In this document: piece by piece, positions 32,187-41,500 of the stretch
Position numbering within the stretch: position 1 is the stretch's first letter
Layout of the letters: each line of letters opens with the position of its first letter
Origin: Microglena sp. YARC
Lineage: Eukaryota > Chlorophyta > Chlorophyceae > Chlamydomonadales > Chlamydomonadaceae
Reading direction: 5' to 3'
DNA: 64,000 nt
Assembly: GCA_022414725.1 (NCBI GenBank)
Contig: CM039465.1
Span: 37,705,390 to 37,769,389 of the forward strand
Translations under genes and position numbers: made by a program
The notes under the pieces: model-generated
Told to the model about the DNA's origin: nothing
What the model saw: only the letters and a program-made list of their open reading frames with translations
The model's database searches: none

Positions 32187-33450
32187 GGCTCTTCATCCTC
32201 TGGCAGCAGGGGGATTGACAGGAGTGGCAGCAGCGGCAGAAGGAGTTGCAGCCATAGCAGGAGCTCTGGCAGGAGAGGCAGCAGCGACAGGAGGAGTGGC
32301 AGCCGCAGCAAGAGCAGAAAAGACGTTGACCTGTAAGGGGAGAGAAGGAGGGGGGGCTGGGGGGGGGAGGGGGGGGGAATTCAGAATCGTGGAACGATGG
32401 ACGAGTAAAGACCGACAGCTGCAGCAGGGGCAGCATGATCACGATCGGAAGGATCAGGAGAAGGGACAGCAGCAAACCGACAGCAGCAGGTCAACGTGTA
32501 TGGAGACCAAGCGATCGATAAGTCAGCCAAACTGGAGCTTCAGGAGAAGGGACGGCAGGAAACCGACAGCAGCAGGTCAATGTGTATGAAGACCAAGCGA
32601 TCGCAGCAGCAGATCAACGTCAATAAGGAGCAAGCGATCGATCGTCAAGTCAGCCAAACCGGAGCTTCGGGAGGAGGTACAGCAGCAGGCCGAAGCAGCA
32701 CGAAAGCAGGAGCAGCAACAGAAATACATATCTGGCTCTTCCCTGCCATCACATCTCGACCAGAGTTCTTGCCCCGCGTTCGGTCGACCTTCTCTAGCTG
32801 CTTGTCCACTTTAGCTTGCTCTGATTGGACGGCAAGGTCAGCAAGGGCGGCCTTCTTCAGGGCTTCTTCTTCCTTCCTCGTGGCTGTAGCTTCTCGTTGT
32901 CGATGCACATCTTGGGCAGTCTAAGGACGCAAAAAACGAGCTATACCAAGCTGACCCTTTCGCGCTTCGGGAGCAAGCTTCAGAACGGCTGGCCGCCTCT
33001 TCGAGGAGTCGCGGGGCAACATGGAGCACGCTTCTCTGATGCTATAAGCTCGACCGATGCTTTTTGTCCGATGTTAAAAGAATTCAAACCTGTGTACCGC
33101 AAAGTACCATGGTAACCGTATCTTGGCAAAGGCCAACCACCTGGAGCGGTCTCAAGGTGGTCCCCTAAACCGGTTTGGCAAAGTGTCGTTTGCCAAACCG
33201 TTTGCCAATACTTAAGGCGCATACGGTATTCCTAGTAATGCATGTCATCGGTAATACTCACGCTGCAAGTGCCAGGCTGGCGACGGCGAAAGAGTTCATG
33301 GTGACATGCTCTGTTCACGCAAAAAAAACTAGCTAAGCGTTTCCCAGAGCAGCCGTGAGTAGGTATAGCAGCACGCTGCCAGCAACCTGTCCAGGAGTAC
33401 AGCAGCGAGAACCCGGCGGACGCGGACGGCTACTCGCGTACTGCTGAGAA
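32187..33450. other. AG-rich sequence; one weak coiled-coil-like minus frame
   Basis: 32190-32720 is rich in GCAGCAG, GGCAG and GACAGCAGC imperfect repeats. On the minus strand 32908-32700 reads like a charged coiled coil (REATATRKEEEALKKAALAD, then KVDKQLEKVDRTRGKN), flanked by short frames in other phases. It may be an exon or a captured fragment, but I could not link it to anything. 33190-33228 has TTTGCCAAACCGTTTGCC and the inverse of the 23866-23888 motif, a likely transposon end. Confidence 0.35.
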
Positions 33451-33453
33451 TTA

Positions 33454-33663
33454 CGTACTTTCCGAGTGGCGTTAGATTCTTATCAGCGGCAGTGTGTCTG
33501 CCAGTGGTCCTTAACTTGCCTGATACGTTAATCAGTACTAAGTTCTCGACTGGCCTCTGAGTAGGCAGTCGTTGACCTCTGGGTAACCACCATGTCTCGA
33601 ACCTGGCCCTAAAGTGGCAGGAGATAATCGGACCTCTGGGGGAAATCCCCACTCGGAAAGTAC
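33454..33663. mobile_element. Small TIR element (210 bp) with TTA duplication
   Basis: The ends are CGTACTTTCCGAGTGG and CCACTCGGAAAGTACG, perfect inverted copies of 16 bp, with TTA directly outside both (33451-33453 and 33664-33666). It is non-coding. Confidence 0.75.
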
Positions 33664-33667
33664 GTTA

Positions 33668-33759
33668 TTATCAGCAGTTATGCTCTACCAGATGACCTCA
33701 GTTGACATCTGATATCAGATGTCAACTGAGGTCATCTGGTAGAGCATAACTGTTGATAA
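33668..33759. repeat. 92-bp near-perfect palindrome
   Basis: Two 46-bp arms, centred on GATATC at 33711-33716, match with a single mismatch and no loop. The outer ends are TTATCAGCAG and CTGTTGATAA. Transcribed, it would give a long hairpin; as DNA it could extrude a cruciform. It begins a few bases after the 210-bp TIR element. Confidence 0.9.
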
Positions 33760-33799
33760 AGCCGACGTGGAAAAAAATCTGAGTAGCGAGATCAGATTT

Positions 33800-34070
33800 T
33801 GCAAAAAAGCTCAGCGTCAGCCAGTAATTTGACTGCTTGCCGTCTTCGGCCGTAAAAATACATTTACCAGGAAAATGTAAACGTGAACATAAATTGAATC
33901 AAATACATTTTGATAATAATGCTTTGCTGTGATTGATTAGGTTACTGCCGAAGACTGTGAGCATCCTTAAAGGCTGGGGCCATGTAACCAAGTCCAAGTT
34001 CAAGTAACCAAGTTTAAGTATTCAAGTAACCAAGTCCAGATACCCGGGGACTAGCACACAGACCGTCCCC
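33800..34070. repeat. Dispersed family 5 pieces
   Basis: 33825-33895 is the inverse of a block also found at 36520-36600 and 58780-58860 (TTTACATTTTCCTGG with GACGGC or TACGGCG). 33975-34060 repeats AAGTAACCAAGTCCAAGTTC. The linked motif GCTGGC..GCYATGTAACCAAGTTCAAG recurs at 24145, 36585 and 58850. Confidence 0.6.
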
Positions 34071-34099
34071 CCTCTCAGGTTTTGTCTTACCAGCTGCAT

Positions 34100-34316
34100 T
34101 GTGTCGGTGCTTCCCAACCGGGGTGAAAAATCCCCATATTAAGCTGCACTGGCATGATGTGGCTACGGTGCCTGCCGGTCAGGCATCGGTGGTAATTCTT
34201 TTTACTGAGATGGTCCTACGGTGACTATAGCTAGCTCAGGCTTACGCTATGGTGTCCTTAACTTCACGTTCTGTGAGTAACGGTTCTACACGGATGTAAC
34301 AATTTCAATTTCAATT
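34100..34316 (+). repeat. SINE/LINE-tail-like repeat (family 2)
   Basis: Matches 1060-1280 over its whole length, ending in the same ATGTAACAATTTCAATTTCA tail. It is followed by AACCAAGTCC repeats up to 34390. Confidence 0.65.
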
Positions 34317-34496
34317 TAACCAAGTCCGAGTAACCAAGTCCAAGTTTTCAAGTAACCAAGTCCAAGTATTCAAGTAACCAAGTCCAAGTTCTTTACCCAG
34401 GACGGAGTGCAGTACCCTGAACATTTCTATTAACTGTCTGCAGCCCCGTGATAACATTCTGTACTCGGGAGTGCGGTGTAGTGGTGTTTATAAACC

Positions 34497-34729
34497 CATT
34501 ACATTACATTACATTACATTACATTACATTACATTACATTACATTACATTACATTACATTACATTACATTACATTAAATTACCTTACCTTACCTTACCTT
34601 ACCTTACATTACGTTACATTACATTACATTACATTACATTACATTACATTACATTACATTACATTACATTACATTACATTACATTACATTACATTACATT
34701 ACATTACATTACATTACGTTACATTTAGG
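34497..34729 (+). repeat. (ATTAC)n pentanucleotide array, left half
   Basis: About 46 units of ATTAC, with a central patch of CTTAC variants near 34575-34608. The array stops at 34729 against a TAGGACTGTCAAG transposon end and resumes at 36099. Confidence 0.95.
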
Positions 34730-36098
34730 ACTGTCAAGCTTTATACTGCCCGGTATTTATTTTCCGGTGTACCGTACGATATATCGGTATATCACAAATC
34801 TCTCGTGTACCGTACGATATATCGGTATATCGGTAGTCTCATTTCCCGCCCTTCCCTGCCAGAAAACCAGCATTCTGGCACCCCGCCCTCTGCCCCGGTC
34901 TGTAGCTCGTTGCCTCCCCCCCCCAGTGTTCGTCATCGTAGTTTATACTGAACTATTGCGACACCCAACATATGCAAGAGAAATTATGCTGATGATAATG
35001 CTTGCCTGACGCAATGTTGTCTTGTTTTTAGTTGTGAACAGAATTCTGAGGATTTGTTGGAAGACCTGCCCCGATGTTGTGGAGCGGGATTGTCTTAGGC
35101 AAACAATGGCCTTTCGATGACAATGTATGTATGTTACAGTCTAGGGGTAGGCCAAATAGGCTAAAGAGACTTGCCCAACCGTTAACAATGTAATGTAATG
35201 TAATGTGAAAGAAGCAGAACAAGTTATATGCAGCGTCGCATGCGACGCTACAAATTGGCTGGGAGTGTTTGCAACAGGTGGCAACAGAGGCGAGTTAGTT
35301 ACGAGGCCGTTGGCTGACGCGTTAGGCTTCGTCTCGGTCAAACGGTCGGTCAGTTGGACGGACAAATGGGTAGGGCTGTCAAGCTTTATACCGCCCGGTA
35401 TTTATTTTACCGTGTACTGTACGTATATATCTAACCTTGACGGCGAAAAGACAAGACCAATATTCCTAGATACCCCACCCCGCTATATCTGACCACCCAC
35501 ATCCCATCCCAGGTTACCCACCAACCAATTTTTGACCCACCACCACAACCACTTATTCCTAGATACCCAACCCTGATACGCATAGATACCCATCACCCGA
35601 TACGCATAGTATCGCATCACCCGATACACATAATATCCATCACCCGATACGCATAATATCGGTTCACATGACAAGGAAACCGTTCGGTATTTTGGGGATC
35701 CATCGTAAGGTAAACACGATATATCGTGTTTACCGTACGATATATCGTGTTTGGTCCAAATCGGCTTTGGCTTGGGCTTGCAACTCGGCAGGTCGGCGGT
35801 TCGATTCTCGTCAGAAGCACCTGAGTCTGGGTCAGGGAATTTGTACCGTACTATATATCACGATATATCGTACGGTAATAGACCACGATATTACCGTGTT
35901 TTTCTATCTCCCTCAGTATTGGTCCATTTGACTTGATTTTAAGTGTATGGACGTGTAAACGGTATTTCCTGTTATATCCCCTTGGTCTTATACTGACTTT
36001 CCCAAAAAAGGGTATAAAAATACCGTACGGTATCGATACCGTACGGTATATCACGATATATCGTACGGCAATTGAAAATACCGTACAATGTTGACAGC
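34730..36098. mobile_element. hAT-like insertion inside the (ATTAC)n array
   Basis: The left end TAGGACTGTCAA and right end TTGACAGCCCTA are inverted copies (one mismatch). The 8 bases outside are GTTACATT and ATTACATT, but the satellite target weakens this as proof of a duplication. Both ends are followed by CCGTACGATATATC-like subterminal repeats. A second left end (TAGGGCTGTCAAGC) lies at 35366, so a related element is nested. The inside also holds dispersed family 4 (35215-35375), a short reversed (AATGT)4, and a tRNA B-box-like GGTTCGATTCTC at 35797. No transposase was seen. Confidence 0.6.
35215..35375 (+). repeat. Dispersed repeat family 4, second copy
   Basis: The inverse match of 6640-6870, including the 16-bp palindrome GCGTCGCATGCGACGC. 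Confidence 0.65.
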
Positions 36099-36215
36099 CC
36101 TAATTACATTACATTACATTACATTACATTACATTACATTACATTACATTACATTACATTACATTACATTACATTACATTACATTACATTACATTACAAT
36201 ACATTACATTACCAT
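36099..36215 (+). repeat. (ATTAC)n array, right half
   Basis: About 23 units of ATTAC in the same phase and orientation as 34497-34729. Confidence 0.95.
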
Positions 36216-36385
36216 GTTTATTCCGCCCCCAGATAGCCGGTGAGTAGCCTGTAGGCTGATAGACCATGTACCGTGATCAAATCAAAACAAAATGTTGCGC
36301 AGTGTTCAGTATTCAACCAGCTTGCACCATGCAGATTGGCACAGACACAATTCGCGACCCTTCTTTTTTGTGCATGATAGGGATG

Positions 36386-36476
36386 TTCGTAAGCCCCCCT
36401 TGACTCCGTCAAAGCGCGGGAACATGTGGAGTCCAGTTGAGCAACAGGAAAAATAACATAATCATCACCATTCCTA
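36386..36476 (-). repeat. 85-bp block shared with the giant repeat gene, copy 1
   Basis: The minus strand reads DDYVIFPVAQLDSTC then ALTESRGAYE. This matches DDDFIFPGALLDSKC and GLTESRGTYG encoded at 44885-44972 in the large gene. A third copy is at 37337-37420. Confidence 0.7.
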
Positions 36477-36519
36477 CCCATTTTGATTTAACCTGCATCG
36501 TTTCTGCAAAAAATGGAAA

Positions 36520-36625
36520 ATGGAAAAAGTGTTTTGTTCGTGTTCACATTTTCCTGGTATATTTTTTACCGCTGGAGACGGCAACCAGCCAAATTGCTGG
36601 CTGAAGCTTTGTAACCAAGTTCAAG
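36520..36625 (+). repeat. Dispersed family 5 copy
   Basis: Contains TGTTCACATTTTCCTGG, GGAGACGGC, AAATTGCTGGCTGAAGC and TTTGTAACCAAGTTCAAG in the same order as 58780-58895. Confidence 0.65.
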
Positions 36626-36835
36626 ACTCAACCTGCAGACGGCGGGCAGCCCGGGAGCTGATAGACCATGTGTTTAAACTGACACATATTGTGAGCGAAA
36701 AACACTTCGAGCATTTAACACCTGAAACTGCATTGACACCTGAAACTGCATTGAAACCTGAAACTGCATTGGCACTTGAAACATTATTTTACATAGCATA
36801 TCGACACAGTTATAAAAACCTCCTATCCTGTTTCG

Positions 36836-36892
36836 ACGAATGGCTCAATGGTAGAGCTCGATGAAACAAGAAGGTGCGGGGTTCATATCCCA
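36836..36892 (+). repeat. tRNA-headed SINE-like sequence
   Basis: The A-box region AATGGCTCAATGGTAGAGC and B-box GGTTCATATCC are about 30 bases apart, as in a tRNA, with GAAACAAGAAGGTGC between. A homologous copy on the other strand at 59232-59300 has a better B box (GGTTCGAATCC). The anticodon arm is one base short, so this is probably a SINE head, not a tRNA. Confidence 0.55.
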
Positions 36893-37614
36893 ACGGGTGC
36901 GCTTCAGTGTTCGCGGTCGCTGGCAACCGACATGGTAGTTTTGTCCAGGTAAAGTAGCAGCCCGTTCTCTACCGCCGTAAGACAGGGCTCCCTGAATACC
37001 ACACCCCACCAGGCGTTTTCATTACTTGTTAAAATATAGAGTTGGCCCTGCTTGTTTTGAGGTTGGGCAAGTCCCTTCAACCAAAATGGCTACCCCTGGA
37101 CTATAATAACATACTTAAACAGTCCATAATCTAATATCTGAAACAGCATTGACACGGCATATATAGAAGATTTATCCCACCAGATATTATACCAGTGCAA
37201 ACAGACTTATGGAACTATGGGAACAGTTTTCGCCAAGTATTGGGGACTGACATATCATGTTCATGTCAGATCATGTTCATGCTCATGTCAGATCATGCTC
37301 ATGTCAGATCATGTCCATATTCATGTCAGATTATGTTCACAAGTCCCCCTTGAGTCCGTCAAGCCGTGGGCACATTTAGAGTCTAGTAGGGCACCAGGAT
37401 AATCTAAACATCACCACCATATGGGAATCCAATCAGAACATGCGATATACCTAGGGACCGGCATATCATATGACGCAGTCTAAAGGCGAGTATGATGTCA
37501 TACAAATTGCATCATATGATATCTGTACATAAATGGTAACTTTAGCCTCGTCAGAGTGATCATATGGTATCATATGCTGACATGATATCATATAGCCGTT
37601 CCTTAGATATAGCA
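36893..37614. other. No gene; dispersed and local repeats
   Basis: 37050-37110 is a piece of family 6 (GTTGGGCAAGTCCC .. GGCTACCCCTGGACT). 37250-37335 repeats TCATGTCAGATCATG. 37337-37420 is the 85-bp block shared with the giant gene. 37450-37600 repeats ATCATATGATATC-like palindromic words. Confidence 0.5.
37337..37420 (-). repeat. 85-bp block shared with the giant repeat gene, copy 2
   Basis: TTGAGTCCGTCAAGCCGTGG then CACATTTAGAGTCTAGTAGG, nearly the same as 44889-44935. Confidence 0.7.
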
Positions 37615-37745
37615 CACTAGCCTCTAGGCAGCTCCTCTTGCTGGCTATTCAGCCAAACCTAGAGCAACTTCGTGCTCCTTTCTAGCACTGCTGAGACCTT
37701 GGTGTTCAGGGAGCTGCCTAAAAGCTGCTGCTCATGGCCGAAAGG
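37615..37745. repeat. Dispersed family 3 copy
   Basis: TCTAGGCAGCTCCTCTTGCT, AGCCAAACCTAGAGCAACTT and GGGAGCTGCCTAAAAGCTGC occur in order. Related pieces are at 5105-5190, 5515-5625, 5755-5850, 37965-38015, 59310-59460 and 59920-60040. The family is non-coding. Confidence 0.65.
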
Positions 37746-38225
37746 AAAACGCTGATCCTAGCTTAGAATAAGACGCTCTTCTTTTTAGTAATCTTGCACA
37801 GCAGCACCTTCTTCTTACTGTTTCATTTTTGGGCTACTCATGGTAGCTTCCCACCAGCTCCAATAGGCCAGCCACTGGGCCAATCCCAATGCTTTAAGAT
37901 GCACTGGAACGCTTGTCAGATCAGCTTTCAGACACACTGGCTAGGTTCAGGTCTGGCTCAGAGGCAGGGAAAGGGATCTGCCTAGAAGCTGATACGCGCA
38001 GCCAAAAAAATAAACAGTGCTTCCTCCACTCGTACAGCCTATTGTCCATCACATGTACCGGCTGCAGTACCTGGACAAGAAAGGAAGAGGAAAAGAGAGC
38101 ATGAAATAGTGGTACAGTACAGTGGTCAGCATGGGTACAGTATAGTACAGTACAGTACAGAGGTACAGTACAGTGATCCAGCATAGAAACAGTGGGGCAT
38201 GTCACAATGTGAGACCAGGATTCAT

Positions 38226-38263
38226 CAGGACGGTGTTAAAGGGAGCGACAAGTAGTCCAGCAG
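38226..38263 (-). other. Tandem copy of terminal mini-exon (third, donor lost)
   Basis: 38 bp reading LLDYLSLPL when taken in the parent frame. It follows an ATCCAAG acceptor; the donor position has AT instead of GT (CCTG then ATGAATCC), so it cannot splice onward. Confidence 0.6.
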
Positions 38264-38413
38264 CTTGGATGAAGGCATGAATCTTCTGCCATTTAAAACA
38301 AGTATTTCAAAAACATCGCTCAACCCTCGGTCAACCCTTCAAGATCACTCAGCCCCAGACCCTTGCTCAATTTTTAGGGTGAAAAGCCTTTAAGAAAACA
38401 CACCAGGACTCAC

Positions 38414-38451
38414 CAGGGCGGTGCTTGAGGCAATGCCAAGATGTCTAGCAT
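38414..38451 (-). other. Tandem copy of terminal mini-exon (second)
   Basis: 38 bp between a TTCAAG acceptor and a canonical GTGAGT donor. In the parent frame it reads MLDILALPQAPP, matching VLDYLSLPLAPP at the end of the large frame (38591-38628). The introns between the copies are 139 and 150 bp and are homologous (both contain GGGTTGAGC repeats). Spliced after the large exon it would give an immediate TGA at the junction. Confidence 0.65.
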
Positions 38452-38586
38452 CTTGAATGAAGACACGAATCTTCCGCCATTCAAAACTAGTATTTTCACA
38501 ATATAACTCAACCCTTAAAGATCGCTCAACCCTAAGCCCTTGCTCAACCCTTTGGGTGAAAAACCTTTCAGAAAACACACCAGGAC

Positions 38587-41500
38587 TTACCAGGGCGGTG
38601 CTAGAGGCAGTGACAAGTAGTCCAGGACCTTGGATGAAGACATAAATTCGTCGCTTCCAAAATCAGATCCAATGAACGAATACGCGGTGCAGCCAGATCC
38701 GGCAACACGTGGCTCCCTTGCTCTGCTGCCTTCTGCCGTCTCCTGCCTCCCCCAGGCCAACTCCCCCTTCTCCTCCTCAGCAGCTTTCATCAGCTCCTTC
38801 TTGCCACGGGTCAACTCCTCCTCCTCCACAGCAGCCAACTCCTCCTTATCATCGGCATCATCATCAGCGCCCTGCACTTCCTGCTCAGGCTCAGAGTCAG
38901 AGTCGGCCATCCACAGCCACCCATCAGTAAGTGGGTGGCTGCAGACACTTGGATAGGAGGCTGGAGGGGGATACATGGATGGGTGGCTGAGGGCACTTGG
39001 GCCTGTGCTGCCCCCAGCATTCATTCCAGTTGATGCCTCAGATACTGACAACGCACAAGAAGGGTGGCTGGGCTCTGCAGGAGTACAGTCTGAGTGGCTG
39101 AGCTCTGCAGCAGTACAGTCCGTGCGGCAGAACTCTGTAGCAGTACAGTCTGAGTGGCTGAGCTCTGTGGCAGTGCAGTGCGTGCGGCAGAACTCTGTAG
39201 CACCATAAGCTATGTGACCGAGCTCGTTGCTGTTGCTATGCTGAGTCAGGTCGGTTTCCTTTGACTGGCCCTTACTGGTACCCAGCTCAGGCAGGTTGGA
39301 CAGCGACAGAGACAAAGCCGTTATGTCCAAATGCCTTCTTGCTTTTGCTGCTGTCTCGGTGGCTGTGCCGGCAGGTTGACCAGCTGGAAGCAGCCGTGGG
39401 GACAGCATGCTCATTAAAGGGGGCCCTGGGTCCAAGGCATTGGCCTGGTCTGGCGAGGGGAGGGTGAGCTGCTGCTGAGGGGATGATCTGTCAGAGCCAG
39501 TCCAGTCAGAGGCTGGCGTGGCCCAGCACACAGAAGAAGCTGGTGGGGGTGCGGAGCCACGAGACAGGGCGGCGGACATGGAGCTTGCGGCCGTGAAGTT
39601 TGATCGTGCAGAGGCCCAGCCAGATGAGGCTGAGGCACGCAGCGATACTGCCGAGGCTCCACTAGACCTGAGGGAAGCAAAGCCTGAAGGTGTGGGGTTT
39701 CCCCCTGCACCGGCACTGACGGCACCAGCAGGGTCGGGGCTGGTGGACTTGGCCCCAGTGGTCTTGGCCAGAGAGGGGGGAACAACCTCAGTGGCGGCTT
39801 GTTGATGGGGTGGATCGCTTGCACCTGGGGAGTCTGGGTGATCGCAATGACCAGCTGCACCTAGATTGTCATGGAAATCGGCTGCAACTGGATCACAGAA
39901 ATCAGCTGCAGCTGGATAATCATGGAAATTGGCAGCAGATGGATCATGGAAATTAGCAGCACCTGGATAATCAAGGATATCGGCAGCAGCTGGATCACAA
40001 AAATCAGCTGCACCTGGATAATCAGTGAGACCGGTTGCAGCTGAATGATCCACATGGCAAGCTTCTTCTACAGGACCAGGATCACCAGACGGATCGAGCA
40101 CCCCTGCGCATGTATGGTTCGCTCCATCTAGACAGCTTGCTTCACCATAACGATCCAGGGTACCTGTGTGGGCTGCGATAGGAGCACGGACGCTGATGCC
40201 CAGGGTCTTGCACACCTTCTTGACATGGCGTCTGGACACAGCATGAGTGAAGGGAGATGGAGCTGGAGCATGCCGCGCCCGAGGTGGGAGCATCTCCTGG
40301 CGGAGGGCGAAGCATTCCCCGAGGGAGGCATCCCCTGCCTGGGTGGGTGAGGCCGCCAGCACACTGTGAGGGGGAGACAGTGCATTGGACCCCTGTCTAG
40401 GTGCCCCTAGGGCACCGCATACCTCCCCAGTTTCAGACAGCGCGTTGGACCCCTGTCCTGGTGCCACCAGGGCACCGCCCGCCACTCCAGTGTCAACACA
40501 AGTGATTGGGGACTCCCCAGGCTGCAAACGAGATTTCAACCGACCGGGGGCAGAAATCCCGAAAGTCCGAGGTAGATTTGTCAGACCCAGAGTCTGAACC
40601 CTGCTCAACCAAACGAGGTCTGCATCCGTGGGTGGGGACTCCCCAGGCTGTGCCAGATCTGCATCAGTGTTGCTTGTCTCCAGTGCCGATGGGATGTTCT
40701 CTGTGATGGATCTGTGGTCAACGGATGTAAACCCCTTCAACCAGGTTAGTTTGGTCACTGGAGGCAGGTCTGCATCCGTGTTGCCTGTGGGCATCGAGTC
40801 TAGAGTCACGCTACCAAACGCCTTTGGATGGTCAGGGCTGCAGTGTGAGGTGTACTGGTGAGAGGGGAGCTTGCTGTGGGTGGGGCTATCGCCCACAGAC
40901 TGGAAGGCCTTGTGGATGTCACCTTGCGGAAGCTTGGTTGGGGTGGAGCTGTCGTTGGCAGACTGGAAGGCCTTGCCAATGGCACCAACGTAAGCGCCCC
41001 GCACCATCTCCAGGCGCTGACTCAGGTTGTCTTGCAAACCACGCTTGAAATCAGCCGCGTTCCTATGGGTCACCTGTCTGACACCAACTGACTCAACTGA
41101 CTCTTGGGCGGGCATGCCGCAGGTAGATCCATCCAGGGCTTGGCGTTTGCTGAGGTGCTCCGGGGAACCCATGGGTGTCCTTCCTGGTTTGCTCTGCCGT
41201 GCAGCAGAACCCAGGGTGGTCTGAAGGTCATGCATGCACGAGATGAGCAGTGGGGGACAGGTGTCGGGTGAAAGATCATGCCCTCCAGCAGCTTGCGTGG
41301 TGGGAGAGCTGTTGGGTGAAAGATCAGGCCCTCCAGCACCTTGGGCTGTGGGAGAAGTGATGGGTGAAATACACGGCTCTCCAGCACCTTGGGCTGTGGG
41401 ATCACTGTTAGTTGAAAGATCAGGCCCTCCAGCAGCTCCTGTCGTGGGAGAGCTGTTGGGTGAAAGATCAGTCCCTCCAGCAGCTTCCGTTGTGAGAGAG

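Noticed and set aside
34448..34951. Open frame of 167 codons
   Set aside because: It is the translated (ATTAC)n satellite (repeating LHYIT).
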